Below are positions 1 to 5,877 of a stretch of 7,057 bases of DNA, piece by piece; position 1 is the stretch's first letter, and every line of letters begins with the position of its first letter. A model generated the notes under the pieces. That model did not search any database and was not told where the DNA came from. It was given only the letters and a program-made list of their open reading frames with translations. The DNA is from Clostridium sp. CAG:780 (GTDB lineage: Bacteria > Bacillota > Clostridia > TANB77 > CAG-508), in NCBI GenBank assembly GCA_000434195.1, contig HF994456.1:765-7821 (forward strand), read 5' to 3'. Position numbers and translations under genes: made by a program.

Positions 1-862
1 AGTCGCTCTTCCGTGTTTGACCAACTTCTGCTATTTTATCTCCTTGCTTTACATATGTTCCTTCTGTAACACATAGCTTACTGCAATGTGCATATAATGT
101 CATAACTTCTCCATTTTCGATTCTTAAATGTTGTCCATAATCGCCTTCTAGTGAATACTGCGTTACAACTCCATCCATTGCAGCAACTATTGCTGTTCCA
201 GTATTTCCGCCAATATCAATCCCACGATGATTTGCTGTAACAATTTCTGTCGCTTCTCTCGATCCAAATCCTGATGTTTTTACTCCATTTAGTGGCCAAA
301 TCATGTTTATATTTTGTTTAACAAATTCTATGTCCAGTTGCTCTTGTGTTTTTGTTTCCTCTGGTGCAGGTTCTTCTGCTCCACCAACTGCTTCTTGTTC
401 TCCTTCTGTAACTTGTGCCGTTGTTTCCATCTCCACATTTTCATCTATAATATCATTTGCTGGTTCATTTCTTTGTTCTTCAATATTTTCATTTACAGTT
501 TCTTGTGGCTGTTCCTCTTTTATCAATTTGCTTTTTATTGCATTTACACACATATTATATATTTCTTGCAATTTTTCAAATCCAATATCATAATTTAAAA
601 CTTCTTTCGTCTTTTCTTTTACCTGATCTGACGCAAATAAATTAGATTGTTGTAGTCCATAGACAGAAAAATATATTAGCATACAAATGATTATTTGAAC
701 TACCATCTTTTTAACCATTTTATGCTTTATTTTAACGCTATCATCCTTATATACCTTTCTTCTTGGCATTTCTGAATAAGTTGCTCTGTTTTCATATCTT
801 CTTCTGTTGTAGATTTCTTCTGCTCTCCTAATTCTTTCTTCTTGAGTTAGCATTCTATCCAT
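1..862 (-). CDS. Membrane-anchored M23-family metallopeptidase, truncated at the window edge
   Basis: Minus-strand frame that starts at ATG 862-860 and runs off the left edge after 287 codons. Seen in the sequence: a basic cytoplasmic N-terminus (residues 1-52, rich in Arg and Lys), one membrane segment (about 53-70), an acidic Glu/Pro/Thr-rich linker (about 115-178), then an M23 (LytM/peptidase_M23) domain from about residue 188. Zinc-ligand motif HxxxD is present (H212, D216, in NHRGIDIG), and so is the YAH segment (H259). The final GxSTGPHLH segment, with the last zinc ligand, would lie beyond the edge. By family knowledge such proteins cut peptidoglycan cross-bridges outside the membrane; the membrane-anchored layout also fits SpoIIQ-like engulfment proteins, but nothing here decides that. 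The Shine-Dalgarno AGAGGTG sits 7 nt before the ATG, inside a terminator-like hairpin. The last residues (GQTRKSD) depart from family consensus and may be an assembly artefact. Confidence 0.9.
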   Translation of the reverse strand, partial: MDRMLTQEERIRRAEEIYNRRRYENRATYSEMPRRKVYKDDSVKIKHKMVKKMVVQIIICMLIYFSVYGLQQSNLFASDQVKEKTKEVLNYDIGFEKLQEIYNMCVNAIKSKLIKEEQPQETVNENIEEQRNEPANDIIDENVEMETTAQVTEGEQEAVGGAEEPAPEETKTQEQLDIEFVKQNINMIWPLNGVKTSGFGSREATEIVTANHRGIDIGGNTGTAIVAAMDGVVTQYSLEGDYGQHLRIENGEVMTLYAHCSKLCVTEGTYVKQGDKIAEVGQTRKSD

Positions 863-915
863 AAAAAAACACCTCTTCCTTTGTTTTTATAAATTTATAT
901 TCCAAAGTAAGAGGT
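863..915 (-). terminator. Intrinsic terminator-like hairpin abutting the M23 gene start codon
   Basis: Arms 903-915 and 871-883 pair over 13 positions with one mismatch (ACCTCTT plus CTTTG on the minus strand), with a 19-nt AT-rich loop. On the minus strand the stem is followed by G and then seven T (869-863), and the next three bases are the ATG of the M23 gene. The hairpin begins 14 nt after the stop codon of the upstream tail-anchored protein gene, so it is well placed as that gene's terminator. It also holds the Shine-Dalgarno of the M23 gene in its 3' arm. Confidence 0.7.
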
Positions 916-929
916 TTTATTCATTTATA

Positions 930-1352
930 TTAAAAAGCTATTGCACAAATTATACTTATTACAGAGATAATTCCAAGAATTATACTCATCTTTTTAGCTC
1001 TTTTATAAGATTTTTCTAATCTTTTTATTCTCTTTTCCGGCATTTTATTGTCAATTTTGCTCAAATAGTTTGTTACAACAATTTCCGCTTCTTTTATAAC
1101 ATATTTTCTTTCTTCTTTTTTCGTATCTTCTAATTTTTTCAAATCTTCTTCTTTCATATCTCCTTGTATGACTCTGTTTGATGTTTGTCTGTTTACGGAG
1201 CTAGAAAACTTTTCTCCTCCGTCTTTTATGAACTCACTATAATTTATATCTTTTATTTTCTTTTTATCTTTCACAATAACTATTGCCTCATCAATTAAAT
1301 TTGAGGGTAAATTTTTTAGAATTATCACATTCTTCATAACATCTGTTTTCAT
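930..1352 (-). CDS. Unknown 140-residue protein with a C-terminal membrane anchor
   Basis: I do not recognise a named family. Seen: a hydrophobic/alternating N-terminal segment (about residues 7-28, KNVIILKNLPSN then DEAIVIVKDKK) that looks like a small alpha/beta element, a very charged Lys/Glu-rich middle (about 60-120) likely helical or coiled coil, and one hydrophobic segment at the extreme C-terminus (about 122-140) preceded by a basic run. This is the layout of a tail-anchored membrane protein with its bulk in the cytoplasm. No signal peptide and no catalytic motif is visible. The start at 1352 is favoured because AGGAGG lies 5 nt upstream; a second Met at residue 6 is less well placed. 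It lies between the YyaC-like gene and the M23 peptidase gene, which hints at sporulation or envelope work, but this is inference only. Confidence 0.75.
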   Translation of the reverse strand: MKTDVMKNVIILKNLPSNLIDEAIVIVKDKKKIKDINYSEFIKDGGEKFSSSVNRQTSNRVIQGDMKEEDLKKLEDTKKEERKYVIKEAEIVVTNYLSKIDNKMPEKRIKRLEKSYKRAKKMSIILGIISVISIICAIAF

Positions 1353-1359
1353 ATGTACC

Positions 1360-1385
1360 TCCTATATAATTTTGCTTATATAGGA
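1360..1385 (-). promoter_or_regulatory. Hairpin that pairs the Shine-Dalgarno of the tail-anchored protein gene
   Basis: On the minus strand TCCTATATAA (1385-1376), loop GCAAAA, then TTATATAGGA (1369-1360): a perfect 10-bp inverted repeat. Its 3' arm includes AGGA of the AGGAGG ribosome binding site of the gene starting at 1352. No T-tract follows, so it is not a terminator. The likely effect is lower translation initiation when folded; a dyad operator is the alternative. Confidence 0.5.
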
Positions 1386-1406
1386 ATTATTTCCAGTTTG
1401 CATCTT

Positions 1407-1436
1407 TTTATACTAGCATCGGTGTAATTGTCACAA
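1407..1436 (-). promoter_or_regulatory. Possible vegetative promoter for the tail-anchored protein gene
   Basis: Minus-strand TTGTGA (1436-1431), 18-bp spacer, TATAAA (1412-1407), inside the 3' end of the YyaC-like gene. It matches the sigma-A consensus at 4/6 and 5/6. It would give a leader of about 48 nt that carries the 1360-1385 hairpin. In AT-rich DNA such matches arise by chance, so this is tentative. Confidence 0.3.
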
Positions 1437-1860
1437 TTATTCTACTAGCAATCTCGTTTATAGTTTCATACTTAACCCTTTTTAGTTCTATATAATTTAA
1501 TTTCTCATTATTGTGGTTTTTACCAACTATTCCCTTTATTATAATATCTCCATCTATTTTCTTGCCTAAGTTAATACTAGTTCCCGCATTCAAATAAGAA
1601 TCATTTATCAATAATTTGCCAACATTTTTTTCATTTCCAAGTGCAGAATCTATTACTATTATATGTTGATTTTTCTCTCTTTTTATTTTGTCAATGTCTT
1701 TATATCTGATAGGATTCTCAATAGTTCCTGCTACTTTTATATTTTTATACTTGTATATATTCTCTTCTAAAAAAGAACCTATAAGGGGTCCCAGACTATC
1801 TCCTACAATATTACTATCTCCAATGCACAAGAATAATATGTTTTCCAAAACTTCCTCCAT
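1408..1860 (-). CDS. yyaC: YyaC-like (DUF1256) sporulation protein
   Basis: A 150-residue protein with the features of the YyaC/DUF1256 family, which is related in fold to GPR and HybD-type proteases and is found in spore-forming Firmicutes. Seen: CIGDSNIVGDSLGPLIG (residues 12-28, family pattern CIGTDxxxGDSLGPxxG), GTIENPI (45-51) and IDSALG (70-75) with its conserved Asp, then a GDI-x-IKGIVG stretch (about 104-113). It is shorter than Bacillus YyaC and lacks an N-terminal extension, which is common in Clostridia. By family knowledge it is a predicted spore protease; the substrate is not established. Its ATG follows directly on the TAG of the upstream 84-residue gene (1863-1861), so the two are probably translationally coupled. 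A GGAGG lies over codons 1-3, exactly 5 nt before an in-frame TTG at codon 5 (1848), so the true start may be four codons later. Confidence 0.85.
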   Translation of the reverse strand: MEEVLENILFLCIGDSNIVGDSLGPLIGSFLEENIYKYKNIKVAGTIENPIRYKDIDKIKREKNQHIIVIDSALGNEKNVGKLLINDSYLNAGTSINLGKKIDGDIIIKGIVGKNHNNEKLNYIELKRVKYETINEIASRIIVTITPMLV

Positions 1861-2115
1861 CTATTCTAGTCTATCATTGTCTTTGCTGATTATTATATTT
1901 ACTTTTTTATTTTTTAGATATTCCGTATTTATCTTTTCTGACGCACCAGCAATAGAATTTGATACTATAATTGTATTATACTTGTCTGATATTAATTCAT
2001 CTATTTTTTCATCAACATTATCATTTTTATTAATTGAGAACACATCAAATCCTAAATTCTCCGGAAGTTTAAAATCTTTTTTATCTTCTATAAATTTTAT
2101 CCACGAAACCTTCAT
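1861..2115 (-). CDS. Unknown small protein (84 residues) coupled to the YyaC-like gene
   Basis: I do not recognise this protein with confidence. It starts at ATG 2115, with AGGTGA 7 nt upstream inside a hairpin stem, and ends in TAG directly followed by the ATG of the YyaC-like gene. The sequence alternates short beta-like and helical stretches: MKVSWIKFI, GFDVFSI, VDEKIDELI, YNTIIVSNSIAG, KKVNIIISK. This beta-alpha-beta pattern, with a helix ending in DELISDKY before an IIVSNSI strand, resembles small Rossmann-like proteins such as V-type ATPase subunit F, but the resemblance is by eye and weak, and no other ATPase subunit gene is present. No signal peptide, membrane segment or catalytic motif is seen. 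Gene order and the zero-nt junction suggest that it works with, or is co-produced with, the YyaC-like protein. Confidence 0.7.
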   Translation of the reverse strand: MKVSWIKFIEDKKDFKLPENLGFDVFSINKNDNVDEKIDELISDKYNTIIVSNSIAGASEKINTEYLKNKKVNIIISKDNDRLE

Positions 2116-2158
2116 AAAAAAATCACCTATAATAGTTTTTGGCTTTATAGGTGATTTT
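2116..2158 (-). terminator. Strong intrinsic terminator of the prmC operon, abutting the next start codon
   Basis: Minus strand AAAATCACCTATAA (2158-2145), a 12-nt loop, then TTATAGGTGATTTT (2132-2119): a perfect 14-bp stem, with three more T (2118-2116) completing a run of seven. The hairpin starts 3 nt after the HD-hydrolase stop codon. The T-run is followed at once by the ATG of the 84-residue gene, whose AGGTGA Shine-Dalgarno lies in the 3' arm. It therefore can act both as a terminator and as a block on translation of the next gene. Confidence 0.85.
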
Positions 2159-2161
2159 ATA

Positions 2162-2710
2162 CTATATATTATAAAAATATGTTGATTCTAAATCTGCTTC
2201 GTGTAGTAGTAACGCTGCTGGATATTTCTTATATGCTTCTCCAAGTGTACCATATAATTCTTTTGGCTCTGTGAATCCCATATGCCAACGAATTGAATAT
2301 TTTTCTTCATTTGTTAGCTTTATGTACTCTGTAAGCATCATTACAGATTTCTCTCCGTGACCATATGGTATTGTGTCTTCTACTGCATAGTATGGAACTT
2401 TTTCCCATTCTCCTCTTGCATTTTTTGCATTTCTGTAATCTACTTTATAAAAGTTTGTTTTACAAATATCGTGTAATAATGCTGATATTATTACAGATGC
2501 TTCTGGTGTTTCTAATCCACTTTGTTTTATTTTCTCTTTATATATCTCATATACTTTTAAACTATGCTCTAAAAGTCCTCCTTCATAATTGCCGTGAAAT
2601 CTTGTGCTTGCAGGTGCTTTATAGAAATCAGATTTCTCTAAAAAGTTTAATAAATTTTCCATTCCTTCTCTGTTTGTTGATTTTAATAATTCAATAAATT
2701 CTTCTTTCAT
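2162..2710 (-). CDS. HD-domain metal-dependent hydrolase
   Basis: A 182-residue cytoplasmic protein that is essentially one HD domain. Seen: H49 in GGLLEHS, the HD pair H80-D81 in LLHDICK, H118 in YGHGEKS, H143 in RWHMG and H170/D173 in LLHEADLEST, in the order expected of HD metal-dependent phosphohydrolases; the motif FYKAPASTRFH upstream is typical of a clostridial hydrolase group near the catalytic half of YhaM-type exoribonucleases. There is no OB-fold RNA-binding domain in front, so it is not a full YhaM. The substrate (nucleotide, RNA end or other phosphoester) cannot be told from the sequence. GGAG lies 7 nt before the ATG. It is the last gene of the prmC-whiA-hemW operon, 15 nt after hemW, and is followed directly by a terminator. 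Confidence 0.85.
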   Translation of the reverse strand: MKEEFIELLKSTNREGMENLLNFLEKSDFYKAPASTRFHGNYEGGLLEHSLKVYEIYKEKIKQSGLETPEASVIISALLHDICKTNFYKVDYRNAKNARGEWEKVPYYAVEDTIPYGHGEKSVMMLTEYIKLTNEEKYSIRWHMGFTEPKELYGTLGEAYKKYPAALLLHEADLESTYFYNI

Positions 2711-2725
2711 ATTTTTTCTCCTATC

Positions 2726-3898
2726 TTATATAAATTCTTCCCATACTAAATTTGCTAAATCTATTCCTTTATTGGTCAATTTTATAGTATTTGCATTTAT
2801 TTCAATTAATCCCTCGTGATTTAATTTCTCTAAAATCTTGCAATATTTCATTATTGGATTTACATGGAATTTATTTTCAAAAGTTTGAATGTCAATTCCG
2901 TCTATTTTTCTAAGTCCTAACATCATATATTCATTCATTTTGTCTTCTAATTTTAATACCTCTTCCAATATTAAATTTTTATTAGGTTCTTTATTTTCTA
3001 TATTTGTTATATATTCATCCAATGCTTCTACATTAGAATATCTTTTGTCTTCTATATACGAACAAGCTGCTGTTCCAACTCCAATATATTCATTTTGATT
3101 CCAGCAATCCATATTGTGTCTCGACTCAAAACCTTGTTTAGCAAAGTTTGATATTTCATATTGCATATAATTGTGTTTTTCTAATGTTTTCTTAACATAC
3201 CAATACATCTGTCTTTCTATATCATCTGGTGCAATCTCTGCCACTTTCGAGGCTATCATCTCATACATTCGTGTATTCTTTTCAAGAATCAATGAATACA
3301 CAGATATGTGTTCAGGTTTTAATCTTATAATTTCTTTTACACTTTCCTTTACATTATCTAAAGTTTGATCTGGTAAGTCTATCATTAAGTCCACATTCAT
3401 ATTGCTAAAACCAACATCTCGTGCATAATTATATGTATCTAAGAAATCTTGATATGTATGAATTCTGCCTATTTTCTTCAATATATCGTCTTGCACTGCT
3501 TGAAGACCTATACTAAGTCTATTTATTCCAAATTCTTTATATGTTTCTAACTTCTCCTTTGTCGCTGTTCCCGGATTTACTTCTATTGTTATTTCTGCAT
3601 CTTCTTTTATTTCAAAATTTTCTTTTACAGTTTCTAAAATTTCAACAATATATTTTTCTGGTATTGCAGAAGGCGTACCTCCTCCAATATAAATCGTTTT
3701 TAATATGTATTTAGGTTCTAAATCGTGATCTGCCATTACTTTATTTTCTTGCGCATATTGTATTATTTCTTGTTTTAAGCAATTTACATATCTTTCTATC
3801 ATGTCATCTTTATTTGCAAAAGACACAAAATCACAATAGTAACATTTCTGTCTACAGAACGGTATATGTATATAAAGTCCTATTTCCTTTACTTCCAT
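2726..3898 (-). CDS. hemW: Radical SAM HemW (HemN-like haem chaperone)
   Basis: A 390-residue protein matching the HemW family (formerly called oxygen-independent coproporphyrinogen III oxidase-like). Seen: YIHIPFC with the [4Fe-4S] radical SAM motif CxxxCxxC (C15, C19, C22) and the following DF, GGGTPS (72-77) for SAM binding, IEVNPGT (about 104-110), RLSIGLQAVQDDILKKIGRIHT, a DLMIDLPDQT segment, HNMDCWNQNEYIGVGTAA, and a C-terminal HemN_C winged-helix-like part (ML-GLRKIDG). HemW is known in other bacteria as a haem-binding protein that delivers haem to respiratory enzymes; it lacks the extra N-terminal region of true HemN. Length is normal. GAGG lies 8 nt before the ATG, and the gap to whiA is 12 nt. 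In many Firmicutes hemW sits by lepA and hrcA; here it sits by whiA. Confidence 0.93.
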   Translation of the reverse strand: MEVKEIGLYIHIPFCRQKCYYCDFVSFANKDDMIERYVNCLKQEIIQYAQENKVMADHDLEPKYILKTIYIGGGTPSAIPEKYIVEILETVKENFEIKEDAEITIEVNPGTATKEKLETYKEFGINRLSIGLQAVQDDILKKIGRIHTYQDFLDTYNYARDVGFSNMNVDLMIDLPDQTLDNVKESVKEIIRLKPEHISVYSLILEKNTRMYEMIASKVAEIAPDDIERQMYWYVKKTLEKHNYMQYEISNFAKQGFESRHNMDCWNQNEYIGVGTAACSYIEDKRYSNVEALDEYITNIENKEPNKNLILEEVLKLEDKMNEYMMLGLRKIDGIDIQTFENKFHVNPIMKYCKILEKLNHEGLIEINANTIKLTNKGIDLANLVWEEFI

Positions 3899-3910
3899 TT
3901 ATTTTTCCTC

Positions 3911-4750
3911 TTATAAATATTCTTCTATTCTTTTAAATCTATGGCTTACACTAGACTTTCCTATCGGAGTTGAAAGCATATTACCCAATTCTTCCAAAGT
4001 AGCATTTGGATTTCCCTCTCTTAATATTGCTATTTCCTTTAGTTCATCTGGAAGATTGTTAAATTTATTCTTCTTTCTTAACTTTTTAATATCTTCTAAT
4101 TGTTTTACAGAAGCTTTTATTGTCTTGTTCATATTTGCTGTTTCACAATTCACTATTCTATTAACATTATTTTTCATCTCTCTTATGACTCTTGCTTCTT
4201 CAAATTTAAGAACTGCAGAGTTTGCTCCAATTAGTGCTAAAAAGTTTGATATTTCCTCTCCATCTTTAAAATATACAGTCTTATCCAAAATTTTAGCATT
4301 TATTGAATATTGATTTATTAGAGTTAATGTTATATTTGCCAACTCCTCTGTTCTAAAGATTATCTCCAAATGATATGTTTTATTTGGCTCATTAATAGAA
4401 CCAGCGCCTAAGAAATTTCCTCTAATATATGCTTTTTTCAAATTATCGGAATTCAAGAGTTGTTCTACATTTTCTGTGTTAATTTCTGCAATATTATCGG
4501 TTATTTTAAATGTTATATTATATGCTTTCCCTGATATATCTATTTTGTAATTATCTATGTTTATATTATTTAATAGTTTAGCAAAACGGTTTATATTATA
4601 TTCGTTTTCTGTTGAGAATTTTATGTTTTTATTTTTTATATTGACATTTGCAGTCGATAAATAGCCAAGAAACTCTGCATAAACTTCTTGTTTATTTTTC
4701 AAATTATTTATTTTACTTAGTTCTACTTTTAAATTTGATGAAAAAGACAT
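3911..4750 (-). CDS. whiA: DNA-binding protein WhiA
   Basis: A 279-residue WhiA protein. Domains seen: N-terminal WhiA_N (begins MSFSSNLKVELSK, the family's usual start), a LAGLIDADG-homing-endonuclease-like core (about 20-195, with RGNFLGAGSINEP at 110-122, and the second half motif around NFLALIGA at 169-176), the signature NNVNRIVNCETANMNKT (194-210), and a C-terminal helix-turn-helix (about 235-279, with LREGNPNATLEELGNML and SVSHRFKRIEEYL). The start at 4750 is chosen over an upstream in-frame ATG at 4789 because the family begins with MSFSS, because GGAG lies 7 nt ahead of it, and because the longer form would overlap prmC. WhiA governs sporulation and division in Streptomyces, and growth, division and chromosome segregation in Bacillus. 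It is usually found with rapZ and yvcK; here it lies 14 nt after prmC and 12 nt before hemW. Confidence 0.95.
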   Translation of the reverse strand: MSFSSNLKVELSKINNLKNKQEVYAEFLGYLSTANVNIKNKNIKFSTENEYNINRFAKLLNNINIDNYKIDISGKAYNITFKITDNIAEINTENVEQLLNSDNLKKAYIRGNFLGAGSINEPNKTYHLEIIFRTEELANITLTLINQYSINAKILDKTVYFKDGEEISNFLALIGANSAVLKFEEARVIREMKNNVNRIVNCETANMNKTIKASVKQLEDIKKLRKKNKFNNLPDELKEIAILREGNPNATLEELGNMLSTPIGKSSVSHRFKRIEEYL

Positions 4751-4764
4751 TTGCGTTCTCCTTT

Positions 4765-5607
4765 TTATACAATTTTTGCAATTATACATCTGTCATTATT
4801 AGATAAGTCTTTTATACAATTCTCATACTCATAATTTTCATTCTGTTTTATCAGCTTTATTAAATCTTCTTTTTGGTCATATCCTATCTCTAGGCATAAA
4901 TAACCATTTTCGTTTATATGTTTATAAGCTTCATCTATGATTTTTCTGTAAAAATCAAGTCCATCCTCTCCTCCTGCTAGAGCAATGTATGGCTCATTTT
5001 GCACCTGTTTTGACAGCAATTTTATCTCTTCGTTTTTAATGTATGGCGGATTTGAAACTATTACATCAAATTTCTCTCCATTGATTTTTTCAAACAAATT
5101 TGATTCTATAAATTCAACTTTTGTGTTATTCATTACATTGTTCTTTTCTGCGACCTTTAAAGCCTTTGTGCTAACATCACTTGCAAATACTTGTGTATTT
5201 AGAATCTTGCTTAATGAAATTGCTATTGCACCACTTCCAGTACATAGATCCAAAATCCTTAAACTTTGCTTATCATATTTTTTACAAATACCAAGTACCG
5301 TTTCTACTAGTATCTCCGTATCTGGTTGTGGAATAAGTACATCTTCATTCACAAAAAAATCTATTCCCATAAATTCTTGTTTTTGTGTTATATATTGAAG
5401 TGGTTTTCCATCTATTATTTGTTCAATGTATTTTGTAAATTCAGTATATTCTATATCTGCAAGAGCAGTATCAGAATTTATCGTTAAATATACCTTGTCC
5501 TTTTTCAGAACATATGAAAGAAGTTCTTTTGCAATAATATTACTATCTTCAAAGTTGTTACTTTTTAAAATATTCCTCGCTTCTTCTAGTGCTTGTTTAA
5601 TATTCAT
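4765..5607 (-). CDS. prmC: Peptide chain release factor N5-glutamine methyltransferase PrmC
   Basis: A 280-residue SAM-dependent methyltransferase that modifies the Gln of the GGQ motif in release factors RF1 and RF2. Seen: an N-terminal helical substrate-binding domain (1-80), LIPQPDTE (91-98, the family's LIPRPxTE with Gln in place of Arg), SAM motif I ILDLCTGSGAIAI (118-130), an acidic residue after the second strand (D144), and the catalytic NPPY (186-189), which binds the glutamine side chain. Length is normal for the family. AGGAG lies 8 nt before the ATG. It is the first gene of the operon, about 30 nt downstream of a predicted transcription start. prmC is usually downstream of prfA; no prfA is present in this window. 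Confidence 0.95.
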   Translation of the reverse strand: MNIKQALEEARNILKSNNFEDSNIIAKELLSYVLKKDKVYLTINSDTALADIEYTEFTKYIEQIIDGKPLQYITQKQEFMGIDFFVNEDVLIPQPDTEILVETVLGICKKYDKQSLRILDLCTGSGAIAISLSKILNTQVFASDVSTKALKVAEKNNVMNNTKVEFIESNLFEKINGEKFDVIVSNPPYIKNEEIKLLSKQVQNEPYIALAGGEDGLDFYRKIIDEAYKHINENGYLCLEIGYDQKEDLIKLIKQNENYEYENCIKDLSNNDRCIIAKIV

Positions 5608-5615
5608 ATTGCAAA

Positions 5616-5620
5616 CTCCT
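5616..5620 (-). promoter_or_regulatory. Ribosome binding site of prmC
   Basis: AGGAG on the minus strand, 8 nt before the ATG at 5607, in an unpaired AT-rich leader. It fixes the prmC start. Confidence 0.75.
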
Positions 5621-5643
5621 TTCTCTAATTTTTGTATGTCAAT

Positions 5644-5672
5644 ATGGTATCATAAAAAAATATAATTATCAA
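5644..5672 (-). promoter_or_regulatory. Extended -10 promoter of the prmC operon
   Basis: On the minus strand TTGATA (5672-5667), a 17-bp spacer, and TACCAT (5649-5644) preceded by TG with one base between (5652-5650), i.e. an extended -10. Predicted start about 5637, giving a leader of about 30 nt. It lies just downstream of the U-tract of the structured RNA, so the operon has its own promoter after a terminator. Confidence 0.6.
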
Positions 5673-5684
5673 TGTATTTTAGAC

Positions 5685-5876
5685 AAAAAAAGTCCCCACA
5701 CTAGCCGTGAGATGAACGAAATTTTAAGGACCTGCCACTAGACAGGTGGGTATCTTGTTGAATGCTTCTGGGTTTCTTAAAGTATACTCTAAGCCTACAC
5801 GCCACACTCAAAGGCGGACTCCCGTTAAATATTTGTTGGTTCTAAAATTTAATTCTTTGCACGTACCACGTAGGGT
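5685..5876 (-). ncRNA. ssrS: 6S RNA (candidate)
   Basis: A GC-richer block with no ORF in an AT-rich gap, about 190 nt, the usual 6S length. On the minus strand the ends pair: CCCUAC (5875-5870) with GUGGGG (5699-5694), CGUG with CACG (5863-5860/5709-5706), GAA with UUC, and AAAUUUUA with UAAAAUUU (5850-5843/5726-5719). An apical stem CUUAGAG/CUUUAAG (5793-5787/5782-5776) closes a UAUA loop. Between them is a large internal bubble with a small hairpin ACCUG/CAGGU on its 3' side (5747-5743/5734-5730). A long closing stem, central bubble, 3' bubble hairpin and terminal stem are the 6S plan; the stretch AGAAGC ... CACCU-hairpin also recalls the 3' bubble of E. coli 6S. 6S RNA binds the housekeeping RNA polymerase holoenzyme as an open-promoter mimic. 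Minus sense is chosen from the U7 tract (5691-5685) at the end and the promoter upstream. Because the stems pair almost equally well on both strands, strand and family are likely but not certain. Confidence 0.68.
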
Positions 5877-5877
5877 A

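Noticed and set aside
303..645. Overlapping plus-strand ORFs rich in Phe, Ser and Cys
   Set aside because: They lie opposite the M23 gene's Glu/Pro-rich linker and membrane segment, have low-complexity composition, and have no ribosome binding site. They are antisense shadows.
1688..2185. 165-residue plus-strand ORF with hydrophobic segments
   Set aside because: It overlaps the YyaC-like gene and the 84-residue gene on the other strand, both of which have better starts and family support. Hydrophobicity is an effect of complementing Lys/Glu codons.
4751..4789. Upstream ATG that would extend WhiA by 13 residues
   Set aside because: The longer form overlaps the prmC coding end, lacks a ribosome binding site, and adds residues that are not part of the family; MSFSS at 4750 is the conserved start.
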